This document shows positions 16,492-28,732 of a DNA stretch of 64,000 bases, in pieces; the stretch's first letter is position 1; each line of letters opens with the position of its first letter. Position numbers and translations under genes: made by a program. The notes beneath the pieces are model-generated. The model had not been told where the DNA came from. It saw nothing but the letters and a program-made list of their open reading frames with translations, and ran no database searches. The stretch comes from Okeanomitos corallinicola TIOX110 (GTDB lineage: Bacteria; Cyanobacteriota; Cyanobacteriia; Cyanobacteriales; Nostocaceae): NCBI RefSeq assembly GCF_038050375.1, contig NZ_CP150886.1:372001-436000 (forward strand). The letters are read 5' to 3'.

Positions 16492-19400
16492 CTAAACTGA
16501 ACTCAACTGCTTACTTCCAACTTCCGCGTTAGCTTCAGCACTATCTGCTTCGGAAGGTGGGACAACTTGCCAGAACTTAGGTAAATATTCTGACCAATTT
16601 TGTAAAATTAGCTGTGCTTTGGGTGAACCAGTGCGATCGCCATGAGCTTTAATTAAGTCATGCAATTGTTTCTCACCAGCTTCTGTAACTACACGCTGAA
16701 TTTTGACAATGCTGTGATTTACCAATTCTGGGAAATTACCATCTTCATCTAAGAAGTAACCTAGTCCTCCGGTCATACCTGCGCCGACGTTACGGCCAAC
16801 TTTACCAAGAACCACAACCACACCGCCAGTCATATACTCGCAGCAGTGATCCCCAGCCCCTTCAATGACCGCTGTACCTTTGGAATTACGGACAGCAAAC
16901 CTTTCTCCGGCTAAACCATTGGCAAATAACACACCACCAGTTGAACCGTACAAACAGGTATTACCAACAATCACATTTTCGGCTGAGTTGTAAGTCGCCT
17001 CTGCGGGGGGTTTAATAATAATCTCCCCACCGTGCATTCCCTTACCTACATAGTCGTTAGCTTCCCCATCGAGGGTTAAGGTTAAACCAGGGAGGTTAAA
17101 TGCACCAAAACTTTGACCAACACTACCTTGGAAATTCAAGTTAATTTGACCTTCAAAACCGCTATCTCCATACTTAGAAGCGATCGCCCCAGCAAGTCTT
17201 GATCCTACTGTTCTATCAGTATTCACAACTTTAAAAGTCTTAGTCACAGTCGCCTGATTTTGAATTGCGGCTTGAATATCTCCATCAGCCAAAATCTGAT
17301 CATCCAAAACATCACCATTGCTGTGTACATCTTCATGCACCAACCAGCTACGGTTTGATTTAGCATCTGGTAATTTGGTCAAACAGTCTAAATTCAAAGA
17401 TTGGGTTTTTGTTAACTTGACATCGGAACGCACAGTTAACAGATCCGCCCTACCAGTCAACTCGTTTAAGGAACGATAACCCAATTTTGCCAATAAACTA
17501 CGGACTTCTTCGGCGACAAAATAGAAGAAATTAACCACATTTTCAGGCACACCTGTAAAACGTTTACGTAGTTCTTCCTTCTGAGTGGCTACACCTTTGG
17601 GACAGGTGTTTAAATGACATACCCGCGCCATAATACAACCTTCGGCGATCATGGCAATAGAACCAAAACCGAACTCTTCCGCTCCCATTAATGCAGCAAT
17701 GAGGACATCCCAGCCACTCTTTAAACCGCCATCAACTCTTAATGTGACGCGATCGCGTAAACCATTTTCCATCAATACCCGATGCACTTCTGTTAATCCC
17801 AATTCCCAGGGACTACCAGCGTGTTTAATGGAACTTAAAGGAGAAGCACCAGTACCGCCATCATGACCAGAAATTTGGATGATGTCGGCGTTAGCCTTAG
17901 CTACACCTGCGGCAATTGTACCAATGCCGATTTCTGCGACCAGTTTCACAGATACCTGGGCTTTGGGGTTAATTTGATGCAGGTCAAAAATTAACTGTGC
18001 TAAATCTTCAATGGAGTAAATGTCATGGTGGGGAGGGGGAGAAATCAAAGTCACACCGGGTTTAGAACGGCGCAACATGGCAATGTAGGGGCTAACCTTG
18101 GGGCCTGGTAGCTGTCCACCTTCTCCTGGTTTTGCACCTTGAGCCATTTTAATTTCAATTTGTCTGGCGCTGGCTAAATATCCAGGGGTAACACCAAAAC
18201 GGCCGGAAGCGACCTGTTTGATGGCGCTGGAAGCGGTGTCACCATTTCTTAAACCATTCAAGTGAGGAAGAGTGGGTGAATGTCCAGTGGGATCAACATC
18301 ACTTAAAACGTTGTAACGGACTGGATCTTCGCCACCTTCTCCAGAGTTAGATTTACCACCGATCCGGTTCATGGCGATCGCCAAAGTTTCATGTGCTTCC
18401 CTAGACAATGCACCTAAAGACATTCCCCCAGTACAGAAGCGTTTAGCAATTTCTGCCACTGACTCTACTTCTTCAATGGGGATAGAGGGACGTTCACTTT
18501 GGAAATCCAATAAATCCCGTAAAGCTGTTACAGGACGATTTTGTAAATGTTGTTTATAAACCTCATAATGGTCATACTGCTTACCATCAACAGCCTTGTG
18601 GAGAGACTTCACCAACTCTGGACTATTGCTATGGTATTCACCACCGGGACGGAATTGGACAAAACCTAAATTTTCTAATTTCTTAGTTGTTAATTCTGGG
18701 AAAGCCTTACCGTGGAAAGAAAGAATCTCTTGCGCCAACTCAGCACAACTTAAACCACCAATGCGGGAAGTAGTACCCCGGAAACCTAAATTTAACAACT
18801 CTCCACCGATACCAATAGCCTCAAAAATCTGCGCTGCTTGATAACTAGAAAGGAGAGAAATTCCCATTTTTGAGAGAATTTTCAACAATCCAGATTCTAC
18901 AGCCTGACGATAATTAGCGATCGCCTGATCCAAACTCAGAGAATTAATTTTTCCCCGTTCCATAAACTGTTGAGTCTTAGGATCAGCCCACCAACTCCGC
19001 ACAGTATCCAAAGCCATATAAGGGCAAATCGCACCCGCACCATAGCCCAACAAACAAGCAAAATGGTGGGTACTCCAACATTGGGCAGTATGCACAACCA
19101 AAGAAGTCTGCATCCGTACCCCTTCACGGATCAGGTGATGGTGAACTGCACCCACAGCCAACATCGGCGGAATGTAAGTATATTCAGAAGTTATCCCTGC
19201 TTCACCATTGGGGGCAATCTGATCACTCAAGATCAAAATTTTCGCCCCAGCTTTTACAGACTCAGCCGCTTGTTTTTGCAAAGCTTCTACCGCTACTTTC
19301 AAGCCTTCAGGCCCTGCGGAAATAGAAAACAATGTTGATAATTCAGCAGTACCAAAACCAGATAACTTAATTGCTTCTAACTCAGAATCAGTTAAAACAG

Positions 19401-21168
19401 GAGAATCTAATTTGAGTCTGCGAGCGTGTTCTGCCTTGGGTTCTAGTAAATTACCTCTTTCCCCCAATTCCACCGTCAAGGACATTACCAATTTTTCCCG
19501 TAACGGATCAATCGGTGGGTTTGTTACCTGAGCAAATCTTTGTTTGAAATAGTTATAAAGTAAATGAGGTTTTTCCGACAACACCGCCAGAGGAATATCA
19601 TCCCCCATACAGAAAGTCGGTTCTCCGCCATTTTGCGCCATTGGCTGGATGATCATTTCCACATCTTCGCTGGTGTAGCCAAAAGCAATTTGTTGTTGCA
19701 GTAAGGTTTGTTTATCTACTAGGTTATTAGTCTCTAGTCCATTACTTACATAATGACCATTACCATTGCTAGATGACGACTTGACTAAATCTTTCAACTC
19801 TTGGCGATGTTGTTGCAACCAATCCCCATAAGGATGTAAATTCGCAATCCGCTGTTTAAGTTCCCAATTCTTTAAAATTTCATTGCTGCTTAAATCTACA
19901 GCAATCATCTGTCCTGGTCCAAGTCTGCCTTTTTCCAAAATATTAGCTTCTGGGAAATCAACTACACCCGCTTCTGAACCAACCACAATGTAGTCATCTT
20001 TGGTAATCAGATAACGAGCCGGTCTTAAACCATTTCTATCTAAGGTTGCACCAACTCTTTTCCCATCACTAAATACCAACAGCGCCGGACCATCCCAAGC
20101 CTCCTGTAAACCGCTGTAATATTCGTAAAAATCAGTAATCTCAGGATAGTTTTGCAGAGAAGGTTGATTTTTATAAGCCTCTGGCACCATCATCATTAAG
20201 GCTTCCAAGGGGCTACGGCCAGAACGTACCAGCAATTCCAGCACATTATCTAATGTGGCAGAATCACTACTGTCAATATTTACCAGTGGTTTAAATTCTT
20301 CGGCTCTGCCTTTCCAAATGGGATGATCTAAGGTCGCTTCCCGTGCCATCATCCAGTTAATGTTACCCAAAAGGGTGTTAATTTCCCCATTATGACCTAA
20401 CAACCGCATGGGTTGAGCTAGAGGCCATTTGGGCATGGTGTTGGTGCTGAAGCGGCGGTGATAAACAGCAAAGGCACATTTGAAAGCTGGGTTTTTTAAA
20501 TCTTGGTAAAATTCTCCTAATACTGCCGATCTCACCATGCCTTTATAAACAATGGTGCGGCTGGAAAGAGAACAAACATAAAACTCGTCAGCAATATTTT
20601 TAGCAGCTTTCACCACCCGGCGACGGGTAAGATACATTTCCCGTTCTAATTCATCGCCACTTTTATCAGGTGAACTCAGAAAAACCTGTTCTATATAAGG
20701 TTGGTTTTCTCTTGCTTGCACCCCTAAAACTTCTGGACTGACAGGAACTTCTCGCCAACCTAAAACAGTCAAGTTTTCTTCAGTCGCTACTTGTTCGAAT
20801 ATTGCTTTTAATTTTTTGGCTGATTCTTGCTCTTGGGGTAAGAAAATCATTCCTACGGCTATGTTGCCATTATTGGAAATATTTATTCCTTCTTGCTGAA
20901 ACAATTCCCAAGGAATCGCTGTCAAAATCCCAGCCCCATCTCCTGAATCTTGATCCGCACTACAACCTCCTCTATGTTCTAGACAAGTGAGCGCATCTAG
21001 TGCTTTGGCTAATATTTCATGGTTAGCAATGTTTTGACGATGGGCAATAAAACCCACACCACAAGCATCTCTTTCTTCTACTAACCATCGTTGCCCTGGA
21101 TAAATTTCCGTGTTTTCCATGGTTGATGATGTCTGATTCTGACCCTGATGTAATGATGGATGATTCAT
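16492..21168 (-). CDS. glsF: Ferredoxin-dependent glutamate synthase (Fd-GOGAT)
   Basis: 1558 residues, single-chain glutamate synthase: glutamine plus 2-oxoglutarate plus reduced ferredoxin give two glutamates, the second step of ammonium assimilation. The class II amidotransferase begins at C36 (DACGVGF) after removal of a short propeptide. The FMN-binding synthase domain carries [13 protein letters not shown] and [10 protein letters not shown], the 3Fe-4S cysteines are in [15 protein letters not shown], and the C-terminal beta-helix has GGxxxxGxTG repeats. No small subunit gene is adjacent, as expected for the ferredoxin type. The first ATG gives a 35-residue leader; the ATG at 21120 is also plausible. 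Confidence 0.96.
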   Translation of the reverse strand: MNHPSLHQGQNQTSSTMENTEIYPGQRWLVEERDACGVGFIAHRQNIANHEILAKALDALTCLEHRGGCSADQDSGDGAGILTAIPWELFQQEGINISNNGNIAVGMIFLPQEQESAKKLKAIFEQVATEENLTVLGWREVPVSPEVLGVQARENQPYIEQVFLSSPDKSGDELEREMYLTRRRVVKAAKNIADEFYVCSLSSRTIVYKGMVRSAVLGEFYQDLKNPAFKCAFAVYHRRFSTNTMPKWPLAQPMRLLGHNGEINTLLGNINWMMAREATLDHPIWKGRAEEFKPLVNIDSSDSATLDNVLELLVRSGRSPLEALMMMVPEAYKNQPSLQNYPEITDFYEYYSGLQEAWDGPALLVFSDGKRVGATLDRNGLRPARYLITKDDYIVVGSEAGVVDFPEANILEKGRLGPGQMIAVDLSSNEILKNWELKQRIANLHPYGDWLQQHRQELKDLVKSSSSNGNGHYVSNGLETNNLVDKQTLLQQQIAFGYTSEDVEMIIQPMAQNGGEPTFCMGDDIPLAVLSEKPHLLYNYFKQRFAQVTNPPIDPLREKLVMSLTVELGERGNLLEPKAEHARRLKLDSPVLTDSELEAIKLSGFGTAELSTLFSISAGPEGLKVAVEALQKQAAESVKAGAKILILSDQIAPNGEAGITSEYTYIPPMLAVGAVHHHLIREGVRMQTSLVVHTAQCWSTHHFACLLGYGAGAICPYMALDTVRSWWADPKTQQFMERGKINSLSLDQAIANYRQAVESGLLKILSKMGISLLSSYQAAQIFEAIGIGGELLNLGFRGTTSRIGGLSCAELAQEILSFHGKAFPELTTKKLENLGFVQFRPGGEYHSNSPELVKSLHKAVDGKQYDHYEVYKQHLQNRPVTALRDLLDFQSERPSIPIEEVESVAEIAKRFCTGGMSLGALSREAHETLAIAMNRIGGKSNSGEGGEDPVRYNVLSDVDPTGHSPTLPHLNGLRNGDTASSAIKQVASGRFGVTPGYLASARQIEIKMAQGAKPGEGGQLPGPKVSPYIAMLRRSKPGVTLISPPPHHDIYSIEDLAQLIFDLHQINPKAQVSVKLVAEIGIGTIAAGVAKANADIIQISGHDGGTGASPLSSIKHAGSPWELGLTEVHRVLMENGLRDRVTLRVDGGLKSGWDVLIAALMGAEEFGFGSIAMIAEGCIMARVCHLNTCPKGVATQKEELRKRFTGVPENVVNFFYFVAEEVRSLLAKLGYRSLNELTGRADLLTVRSDVKLTKTQSLNLDCLTKLPDAKSNRSWLVHEDVHSNGDVLDDQILADGDIQAAIQNQATVTKTFKVVNTDRTVGSRLAGAIASKYGDSGFEGQINLNFQGSVGQSFGAFNLPGLTLTLDGEANDYVGKGMHGGEIIIKPPAEATYNSAENVIVGNTCLYGSTGGVLFANGLAGERFAVRNSKGTAVIEGAGDHCCEYMTGGVVVVLGKVGRNVGAGMTGGLGYFLDEDGNFPELVNHSIVKIQRVVTEAGEKQLHDLIKAHGDRTGSPKAQLILQNWSEYLPKFWQVVPPSEADSAEANAEVGSKQLSSV

Positions 21169-22075
21169 ATTCTATTCCTGAAATTATTGAGTTACGGATT
21201 TTACTGCTTTGCCTAATGAAAGATAAAAACTTTCAATTTAGCCAAGAAACACATAATCACGAAAATTTAGGGAAAAAAAATTTTAACTTCAGGTTTACTT
21301 TTGGGTTAACCCGTGTTAAAATGTGCACGCTATTTTTTTTTAAGTGTCTACGGCCTACACTGCTATAAAAAGTACCTTTATCTGGACAAACTGCTTTCCC
21401 TGACATTACTTTACATTTACGTTTATTTACGATCTTGAAGCTAAGTATTTTTCCATCCCTTTTAGCCAGATAAAAGGTATTTTTCAGGATAACCTGCTTT
21501 GGTGGTGTACCTGCAATTAATTGTCAAGTCAACATTCTCTTGTCTCCAAAGCCTCAATTATCTTGATGCAGCAGCAAATACAGCGTATTAAGAAATATAA
21601 CACCATATTCCCATTTGTAGGGTTGCGAAAATATCCTAATTGTCATATTTTTGCTGCTGATCCATTGCCACCATTTTCGCTACCAACTTTTACTCAAGTG
21701 GTGACAGCAGCCAATGGTAAACACCAGGCTGTACTATTGGTGATTATGGAATATCTTTATTTTGGTTCACTTACCGGGACTACTATTATAGCCTGTTTGT
21801 AAAAACGTGCTATTTAAAACAGTTGTTAGTAGTTTGGGTGGAAATATTGCTTGCCAGTTTTCACAAAGTATGAATAGCCACGTTAAATATTATCACGTTT
21901 GTTGATGATAAAAGTAATTTTTTTTGAAGATTCCCTGATAATTTAGTGAGGCTTAATTGGAGATGCTAAATTGATAGCAGGGAAAATATGATCAAATACG
22001 GATAACAAATATCTAGCTAAGGATAGTAAAAATGCGTAATTATTCCCAAAAACCCAAAAAATAAATTTTAATCTT
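21169..22075. other. Divergent intergenic region between glsF and the glycosidase gene
   Basis: About 900 bp holding both promoters. GTTACGGATTTTAC at 21191-21204 differs by one base from the NtcA consensus GTA-N8-TAC, but the spacing to a possible -10 is not canonical. A TTG-initiated 93-codon frame at 21521-21802 has no recognisable family content, and I do not call it a gene. Confidence 0.4.
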
Positions 22076-23989
22076 ATGACCATTATTAATCAATTGCTAT
22101 TGATAAAATATTCTCTATTTCCTATTCTTGCGGCTACACTATGTTTTACCACTCATGCTACCAACGCTCAAGAATATCCTCCCAAGGCTAAATCATCACC
22201 CGGTTTGACTTCTGCACTACCAGCAAAGTTTTCTGGTAATCAAATTATTCTCAATGGTAAAACTTTACCGGGAGCATGGTTACAGCAACAGGAAGCATCT
22301 GGTAGATTCATAACTCATATTAGTGATGGGGCGTTAAGACAATTCCTTGGTGTAGATTTGCTCAATACTAGCAATCCTCAGTTACAACCTGTAGAGTGGT
22401 TTTCCCAAAGTACATCATCACCAACTTTCACCGCTAGGTTATTAGGAGGATATCGTTATTTAGATATTTCTAATTTTGCTCAAACCAAGAATTGGCAAGT
22501 CCAAGTTCAAGGTAATAGATTAGTTATTTCCACTCCCCCAGCTAAAATTAATAATATTCGACAGGGAAGACAATCATGGGGCGATCGCCTGGTGATAGAT
22601 TTAGATAATCCTACACCTTGGCAAGTTACACCAGGACAAACTATTAAAGCACCCGTAGAATCTGATAACCCTGACTCCCAACCCCCCGGACAAACTTACA
22701 GAGAATGGATTGTTACTTTAGATAGTACGGCTGATTCTGGCTTAATTCAACGCTACACCCCCCAACCAGCACCACCAAATCAATTAAAACAACTACCATC
22801 AGCAACAGATCCAATACCACTGATTCAAAAAGTGGATCTGGTCAATAATCAAACTAAAATCAGTCTCAGTGTCCCCCTTGGTTCATATCCACAAATTATT
22901 ACCCTCGCTAACCCAAATCGTTTAGTTGTAGATATTCGACCTGATGCTTTAGTTACTAAAGATATCACCTGGTCTCAGGGATTACGCTGGCAGCAAAAAT
23001 ATATAAATTTAGGAGCAGATAAGTTTTCCGTCGTTTGGTTGGAAATCAATCCTCGCACAGCACAGTTAAAAATCAGACCTATTTTTGCTAACTCAGAAAG
23101 CCAAACAGGGATAGCACCTTTAATTCAAACCGCCAAACGTTATTCAGCAGTCGCAGGTATCAATGGTGGTTATTTTAACCGTAATAATAAATTACCTTTA
23201 GGTGCTGTACGTACTGATAATCAGTGGATGTCAGGACCAATTTTAAACAGAGGGGCGATCGCCTGGAATGATAACGGAGAATTTTATTTTGGCCGCCTCA
23301 CCTTAACAGAAAATTTAACTATCAACAACAACGAATCTTTACCAATTCTTTTTCTCAACAGTGGGTTTGTGCAGAATGGTATAGCCCGATATACACGATC
23401 TTGGGGTTCTACTTACACCCCCATCATAGACAACGAAATTATCCTTATCGTCCAAAATAACCAAATTACCAACCAGATCATCGGCGGTAAAGCCAACACT
23501 ACTCCCATTCCCATCCCTGACAACGGCTACCTCCTCACCTTACGCGGTACGGCTACCAATAACGCCTCAAAACTGACACCTGGTACAAAAGTGAGTATTT
23601 CTAGCAATACTACCCCCAGTGAATTTAACCGTTATCCCCACATTATCGGCGCAGGTCCCCTATTAGTCCAAAATCGGCAAATTGTCCTCAATGGTGAAAG
23701 TGAAAAATTTAGTAAAGCCTTTGTTGCGGGAAAAGCAGTTCGTAGCGGTATTTGTACCACATCTACAGGTAATTTAATTATTGCTGCCACACATGATCGC
23801 GCTGGCGGGCCAGGACCAAATTTAGCCGAACACGCTAAATTAATGCAAGCTATGGGTTGTGTCAACGCCTTAAATCTGGACGGTGGCAGTTCTACCAGTT
23901 TATACTTAGGGGGACAACTACTAGATCGTTCTCCTAATACCGCAGCCCGTGTCCACAATGCCATCGGTATTTTCTTAAATACCCCTTAA
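22076..23989 (+). CDS. Secreted phosphodiester glycosidase-like protein (NAGPA/DUF2233 domain)
   Basis: 637 residues with a signal peptide (cleavage near THATNA-QE). The N-terminal half (about 40-300) has beta-rich AMIN-like segments (DRLVIDLDNPTPWQV, NRLVVDIRPDAL). The C-terminal half is a phosphodiester-glycosidase domain, with GINGGYFNRNNKLP, THDRAGGPG and the hallmark ALNLDGGSSTSLYLGG near the end. Family members hydrolyse phosphodiester-linked sugars or act on exopolysaccharide or cell wall; the AMIN-like part suggests a periplasmic, envelope-associated role. Function inferred from domains only. Confidence 0.85.
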   Translation: MTIINQLLLIKYSLFPILAATLCFTTHATNAQEYPPKAKSSPGLTSALPAKFSGNQIILNGKTLPGAWLQQQEASGRFITHISDGALRQFLGVDLLNTSNPQLQPVEWFSQSTSSPTFTARLLGGYRYLDISNFAQTKNWQVQVQGNRLVISTPPAKINNIRQGRQSWGDRLVIDLDNPTPWQVTPGQTIKAPVESDNPDSQPPGQTYREWIVTLDSTADSGLIQRYTPQPAPPNQLKQLPSATDPIPLIQKVDLVNNQTKISLSVPLGSYPQIITLANPNRLVVDIRPDALVTKDITWSQGLRWQQKYINLGADKFSVVWLEINPRTAQLKIRPIFANSESQTGIAPLIQTAKRYSAVAGINGGYFNRNNKLPLGAVRTDNQWMSGPILNRGAIAWNDNGEFYFGRLTLTENLTINNNESLPILFLNSGFVQNGIARYTRSWGSTYTPIIDNEIILIVQNNQITNQIIGGKANTTPIPIPDNGYLLTLRGTATNNASKLTPGTKVSISSNTTPSEFNRYPHIIGAGPLLVQNRQIVLNGESEKFSKAFVAGKAVRSGICTTSTGNLIIAATHDRAGGPGPNLAEHAKLMQAMGCVNALNLDGGSSTSLYLGGQLLDRSPNTAARVHNAIGIFLNTP

Positions 23990-24292
23990 TAAATCCCTGA
24001 TAAACTCAAAAAATATCATTTCAACTCTGCATTTTATATTCTTTGTAAACAAAAGTTTTGGACTTGAAATTTAAAGTTGAGAACAAGCTGACATTTTAAT
24101 TTATGAAGAGTTAATGTAGACCTAATAATTTTGTTATTAAAGGGTTTTTTTCGTTGACTTAGTTTTGATATCGTAATCAAAGAGAATTAAAATTGCTAAT
24201 TTTCCCTTTAGCAATAACACAGATAATTCTGTTAACAGTGTTAACAATTATTAAGAATAATAACTATTTTATAGATTTTTCACGAGGTAATT
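23990..24292. other. Intergenic region, no gene seen
   Basis: About 300 AT-rich bases between the glycosidase and the cupin gene. A CACGAGG ahead of the ATG at 24293 is a weak ribosome binding site. No terminator with a clear stem was found. Confidence 0.4.
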
Positions 24293-24709
24293 ATGGCTCA
24301 ACTAACAGAAACCGTAGCAAAAAATATTTCACCCCTTCCTAGCATCACTTCCAGAGGAATAGCTGCCAGTGAAATGCGTCCTTGGGGTTCGTTTACAGTT
24401 TTAGAAGAAGGCAGAGGTTACAAAATTAAACGGATAGAAGTAAACCCAGGTCATCGTCTTAGCTTGCAAATGCACCACCACCGCAGCGAACACTGGATAG
24501 TTGTTTCAGGTACAGCGAAGGTAGTCTGTGGAGAACAAGAAATTTTACTTAGTAATAATCAGTCAACTTATGTACCGCAATGTACAACTCACCGTTTAGA
24601 AAATCCTGGAGTTATTCCCTTAGTTTTAATTGAAGTTCAAAATGGTGAATACTTAGGCGAAGATGATATTATTCGCTACCAAGATGACTATGCTCGTAGT
24701 GATAAGTAG
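24293..24709 (+). CDS. Single-domain cupin, type II mannose-6-phosphate isomerase C-terminal-like
   Basis: 138 residues. EMRPWGSFTVLEEGRGYKIK and NPGHRLSLQMHHHRSEHW carry the cupin metal motif with conserved His and Glu, followed by GTAKVVCGEQE, PQCTTHRLENPG and EVQNGEYLGEDDIIR. This matches the isomerase domain found at the C-terminus of bifunctional ManC/AlgA proteins, here as a stand-alone protein. Likely role: fructose-6-phosphate to mannose-6-phosphate conversion for GDP-mannose and polysaccharides. Confidence 0.88.
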   Translation: MAQLTETVAKNISPLPSITSRGIAASEMRPWGSFTVLEEGRGYKIKRIEVNPGHRLSLQMHHHRSEHWIVVSGTAKVVCGEQEILLSNNQSTYVPQCTTHRLENPGVIPLVLIEVQNGEYLGEDDIIRYQDDYARSDK

Positions 24710-24789
24710 TAGGGAATTGGGAAAAAATAATTCTTGATTCTGACTCCTGTAATATTGAATATGGATTTTCTCGTCTTTGCCCAAATTCC

Positions 24790-25110
24790 ATGATTCATTT
24801 GAGTCCCGCAGCAACCAGTGAGATAGAAAGATTAAAACGTAAGCAACAGCCGAATATTTTGTTTCGCTTGCACGTGAGACAAGGCGGCTGTTCTGATTGG
24901 ATATACGATATTTCCTTTGATACAGTTGTCAATGCAGAAGATCAGGTTTTTGATGTCAATGATATTCAGCTACTCATAGATAAAGAAAGTATAAGATATC
25001 TTGACAATTTAACTGTAGATTATTCAGAGGATCTTATGGGTGGGGGCTTTCGTTTCCATAACCCCATCGCTACCAGTACCTGTAGCTGTGGTAATTCTTT
25101 TGCTATTTAG
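24790..25110 (+). CDS. IscA/SufA-type iron-sulfur cluster carrier
   Basis: 106 residues of the HesB/IscA family. The three cluster- or iron-binding cysteines lie in VRQGGCSDW and STCSCGNSF. Its place upstream of the rpsL operon is, as I recall, conserved in Nostoc relatives. The variant CSDW in place of the usual CSGx and a slightly divergent core suggest the cyanobacterial stand-alone type rather than SufA proper. Role: delivery of Fe-S clusters to apo-proteins. Confidence 0.88.
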   Translation: MIHLSPAATSEIERLKRKQQPNILFRLHVRQGGCSDWIYDISFDTVVNAEDQVFDVNDIQLLIDKESIRYLDNLTVDYSEDLMGGGFRFHNPIATSTCSCGNSFAI

Positions 25111-25278
25111 TTATTGGTCATTGGTTATTCGTCATTGGGAAAAATCTTTTTTCCCTCTCCCCTCTTCTCCTGACTCCTTGATATCCTCCCAAAAATAATA
25201 ATTGACGTAAAAACACCAAAAACGCTATAATCAGGATTTGTTAAAATATAACATAAGCAGCTTCACGCGCTGTCACTC

Positions 25279-25662
25279 ATGCCAACAATACAGCAATTAA
25301 TACGTAGTGAACGCGAACTAGCGCGTCAGAAAACCAAATCTCCCGCTCTGAAAGAATGTCCCCAACGTCGGGGTGTTTGTACCAGAGTCTACACAACTAC
25401 ACCAAAAAAACCTAACTCAGCCCTCCGCAAAGTGGCAAGGGTAAGGCTTACCTCTGGATTTGAAGTCACAGCTTACATTCCAGGAATTGGCCACAACTTG
25501 CAAGAACACTCTGTAGTCATGATTCGTGGTGGTCGGGTAAAAGACCTACCTGGTGTGAGATATCACATTATCCGTGGCACACTCGATACAGCTGGAGTTA
25601 AAGACCGGAAACAAGGACGTTCCAAATATGGGACAAAGCGCCCGAAAGAAGCGAAAAAATAG
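25279..25662 (+). CDS. rpsL: Ribosomal protein S12
   Basis: 127 residues, typical length. [20 protein letters not shown] and [17 protein letters not shown] contain the lysines of the decoding centre (TPKKPNS) where streptomycin-resistance substitutions occur; here the wild-type-like Lys is present. First gene of the str operon rpsL-rpsG-fusA-tuf-rpsJ. Initiation is at ATG after a GC-rich CTTCACGCGCTG leader with no strong ribosome binding site. Confidence 0.98.
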   Translation: MPTIQQLIRSERELARQKTKSPALKECPQRRGVCTRVYTTTPKKPNSALRKVARVRLTSGFEVTAYIPGIGHNLQEHSVVMIRGGRVKDLPGVRYHIIRGTLDTAGVKDRKQGRSKYGTKRPKEAKK

Positions 25663-26022
25663 GATATAGGCGGTTAATCACATAAAAAACGATTAATCGT
25701 CTTAACCTGGACCCTGATAAAAGAAAGAATCTCACGTCTCTTCTTGTTGATAAATAAATCTGTACCCTGTACTCAGGTGCGACTGTCAGGGTTGTCAATC
25801 ACGATAAATTAAGCGATAGCTACACTTTGATGTAAATATTAAAGTTGATAATGTTATCGTCTTACCTGTCTAGTAGAGCATTAAGAGATCCATTGGTTGA
25901 TCTTTAATTAATACTGGAAGAAAAAATCAAGGGAACGAGAGTGGTTAGTTATACCACTATCAAGACCCTATGTTCTGATACTATATAATTTCGTTGCCAA
26001 ATTCCGAATTCAAGGATGAAGT
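25663..26022. other. Leader or spacer between rpsL and rpsG
   Basis: 360 bp, longer than usual inside a str operon. It contains a TTGATCTTTAATTAATACTGG segment and several short inverted repeats but no gene. It may carry a separate promoter for rpsG-fusA-tuf; not provable here. Confidence 0.4.
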
Positions 26023-26493
26023 ATGTCTCGTCGTGGAGTTAGTCAAAGGCGGCCTGTTCCGCCTGACTCAGTTTATAATAGTCGTCTCGTTAGCATGATG
26101 ATGCGGCGGATAATGCGTCATGGAAAAAAATCCCTTGCTGCCAGGATTGTATATGATGCCATGAAAACCATTGAAGAGCGGACAGGTAGCAATGCCCTAG
26201 AAGTATTTGAAAGAGCAGTCCGCAACGCAACACCCCTAGTTGAAGTAAAAGCGCGAAGAGTAGGGGGAGCGACCTATCAGGTACCTATGGAAGTACGCTC
26301 TGATCGTGGTACAACTCTAGCATTACGCTGGTTGGTAAGATTTTCCAGAGAAAGAGCAGGACGAACCATGGCTGGTAGACTAGCAAATGAATTAATGGAT
26401 GCTGCTAACGAAACAGGCAGTTCCATTCGTAAGCGTGAAGAAACGCACCGGATGGCCGAAGCCAACAAAGCATTTGCACACTACCGTTACTAA
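26023..26493 (+). CDS. rpsG: Ribosomal protein S7
   Basis: 156 residues, full length for the family. [20 protein letters not shown] and [19 protein letters not shown] are characteristic, as is [21 protein letters not shown]7 nucleates assembly of the 30S head and binds the 3' major domain of 16S rRNA. Start ATG follows CAAGGATG with an AAGGA site. Confidence 0.98.
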   Translation: MSRRGVSQRRPVPPDSVYNSRLVSMMMRRIMRHGKKSLAARIVYDAMKTIEERTGSNALEVFERAVRNATPLVEVKARRVGGATYQVPMEVRSDRGTTLALRWLVRFSRERAGRTMAGRLANELMDAANETGSSIRKREETHRMAEANKAFAHYRY

Positions 26494-26631
26494 GTGGAAC
26501 AACGATATATCGCTCAACAGAAAGCGGTATATCGCCAGAGTTTTAGTAAAGACGGTTTTCCGTAAAAGTATAGAATCTTAACAAAGAGTAATATACAAGA
26601 TATCATGAGGCAAAAATTATAGGAGGTTACT

Positions 26632-28710
26632 GTGGCACGCACAAACCCGCTGGAGAAAGTACGCAATATCGGCATTGCGGCGCATATAGATGCGGGAAAA
26701 ACAACTACAACAGAGAGAATATTATTTTACTCTGGTATAGTTCATAAGATCGGTGAAGTTCACGAAGGAACTGCCGTTACAGACTGGATGGCACAGGAGC
26801 GGGAGAGAGGAATTACCATTACTGCTGCTGCGATTAGTACCAGTTGGAAAGATCATCAAGTTAACATTATTGACACTCCAGGTCACGTTGACTTCACCAT
26901 CGAAGTTGAACGCTCCATGCGTGTTTTAGATGGTGTAATAGCTGTATTTTGTTCCGTAGGTGGTGTACAACCCCAATCCGAGACAGTATGGCGGCAAGCA
27001 GACCGTTATAAAGTACCTCGGATTGCGTTTGTTAACAAAATGGATCGCACAGGTGCGAACTTTTACAAAGTTCATGAGCAAATGCGCGATCGCTTGCGAG
27101 CAAACGCCATTGCTATTCAAATACCCATTGGTGGTGAAAGCGAATTCCAGGGCATCATTGACCTGGTAAAAATGTGTGCATACATTTACACCAATGACCT
27201 GGGAACAGATATTCAAACAACAGATATTCCTGCCGAATTGCAAGAAAAGGCAGCAGAATACCGCACCAAGCTGATAGAAGCTGTATCAGAAACTGATGAT
27301 GAACTGATGAATAAGTACTTCGAGGGCGAAGAACTTACAGAACAGGAAATCCGTACAGCTTTACGTAAAGGTACAATTAAAGGAACAATTGTACCTGTGC
27401 TTTGTGGTTCAGCCTTCAAAAATAAAGGCGTGCAGTTGATGTTAGATGCAGTTGTAGACTATCTGCCAGCACCAACAGAAGTACCAGCAATTCAAGGCAC
27501 ACTGCTAGATGGTGAGTCCGTTGAGCGTCACGCTGATGACAACGAACCACTAGCGGCTTTGGCATTTAAGATCATGGCTGATCCTTATGGTCGCCTCACA
27601 TTTATTCGTGTTTACTCTGGTGTACTTAAAAAAGGTAGTTACGTCCTTAACGCCAGTAAAGGTAAGAAAGAGCGTATTTCTCGTCTAGTGCTGATGAAAG
27701 CAGACGAGCGCCAAGACGTAGATGAACTACGGGCTGGTGACTTAGGTGCAGCAGTAGGATTGAAAGATACCTTAACCGGTGACACCTTATGTGATGAAGG
27801 ATCACCTGTAATTCTGGAATCTTTATTTATTCCTGAACCTGTAATCTCGGTTGCGGTTGAACCCAAAACCAAGAATGACATGGACAAATTGTCCAAAGCA
27901 CTGCAATCTTTGTCAGAAGAAGATCCCACCTTCCGTGTCAGTGTTGATCCAGAAACCAACCAAACCGTAATTGCCGGGATGGGAGAATTACACCTAGAAA
28001 TTCTGGTAGATCGGATGTTACGTGAATTTAAGGTAGAAGCTAATGTGGGCGCACCCCAGGTAGCTTACCGTGAGACAATTCGTAAACCAGTCACCAAAGT
28101 AGAAGGTAAATTCATTCGTCAAAGTGGTGGTAAAGGTCAATACGGTCACGTAGTTATTGACTTAGAACCAGCAGAACCAGGTGCTGGCTTTGAATTCGTT
28201 TCCAAAATTGTAGGTGGTACTGTACCAAAAGAGTACATCAACCCCGCAGAGCAGGGAATGAAAGAATGTTGTGAATCTGGTGTAGTAGCTGGCTATCCAC
28301 TAATTGATATCAAAGCCACTTTAGTAGATGGTTCTTACCATGATGTAGACTCCTCTGAAATGGCTTTCAAAATCGCTGGTTCAATGGCGATGAAAAACGC
28401 CGTATCAAAAGCTTCACCTGTCCTTCTAGAGCCGATGATGAAAGTTGAAGTAGAAGTTCCTGAAGACTTCCTTGGGGATGTCATGGGCGACCTCAACTCT
28501 CGTCGTGGACAAATTGAAGGAATGGGATCTGAAGATGGTCTAGCGAAAGTGACAGCTAAAGTACCATTGGCAGAAATGTTTGGCTATGCCACTGTTATCC
28601 GTTCTAAGACTCAAGGACGGGGCATATTCTCAATGGAATTTAGCCATTACGATGAAGTACCTCGCAACGTGGCTGAGGCAATCATCGCCAAAAGTAAAGG
28701 GAACGCATAA
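26632..28710 (+). CDS. fusA: Elongation factor G
   Basis: 692 residues. P-loop [15 protein letters not shown], switch motif [25 protein letters not shown] and the C-terminal domains IV-V are intact. It catalyses GTP-dependent translocation on the ribosome. The GTG start at 26632 has a strong AGGAGG site (26621-26626), which decides the start. Situated 138 bp after rpsG and 22 bp before tuf. Confidence 0.98.
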   Translation: MARTNPLEKVRNIGIAAHIDAGKTTTTERILFYSGIVHKIGEVHEGTAVTDWMAQERERGITITAAAISTSWKDHQVNIIDTPGHVDFTIEVERSMRVLDGVIAVFCSVGGVQPQSETVWRQADRYKVPRIAFVNKMDRTGANFYKVHEQMRDRLRANAIAIQIPIGGESEFQGIIDLVKMCAYIYTNDLGTDIQTTDIPAELQEKAAEYRTKLIEAVSETDDELMNKYFEGEELTEQEIRTALRKGTIKGTIVPVLCGSAFKNKGVQLMLDAVVDYLPAPTEVPAIQGTLLDGESVERHADDNEPLAALAFKIMADPYGRLTFIRVYSGVLKKGSYVLNASKGKKERISRLVLMKADERQDVDELRAGDLGAAVGLKDTLTGDTLCDEGSPVILESLFIPEPVISVAVEPKTKNDMDKLSKALQSLSEEDPTFRVSVDPETNQTVIAGMGELHLEILVDRMLREFKVEANVGAPQVAYRETIRKPVTKVEGKFIRQSGGKGQYGHVVIDLEPAEPGAGFEFVSKIVGGTVPKEYINPAEQGMKECCESGVVAGYPLIDIKATLVDGSYHDVDSSEMAFKIAGSMAMKNAVSKASPVLLEPMMKVEVEVPEDFLGDVMGDLNSRRGQIEGMGSEDGLAKVTAKVPLAEMFGYATVIRSKTQGRGIFSMEFSHYDEVPRNVAEAIIAKSKGNA

Positions 28711-28732
28711 TTAAAAAAGGAAACAATCATTC

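Noticed and set aside
21191-21204. GTTACGGATTTTAC as an NtcA site upstream of glsF
   Set aside because: One mismatch to GTA-N8-TAC, but the distance to the only good -10 (TAGAAT at 21169-21174) is about 16 bases instead of the usual about 22, and it overlaps the assumed leader. Mapping the start site or NtcA ChIP would decide.
21521-21802. 93-codon plus-strand frame with TTG start
   Set aside because: No recognisable motif, no ribosome binding site, and it lies in the promoter region of two real genes; a degraded gene fragment remains possible.
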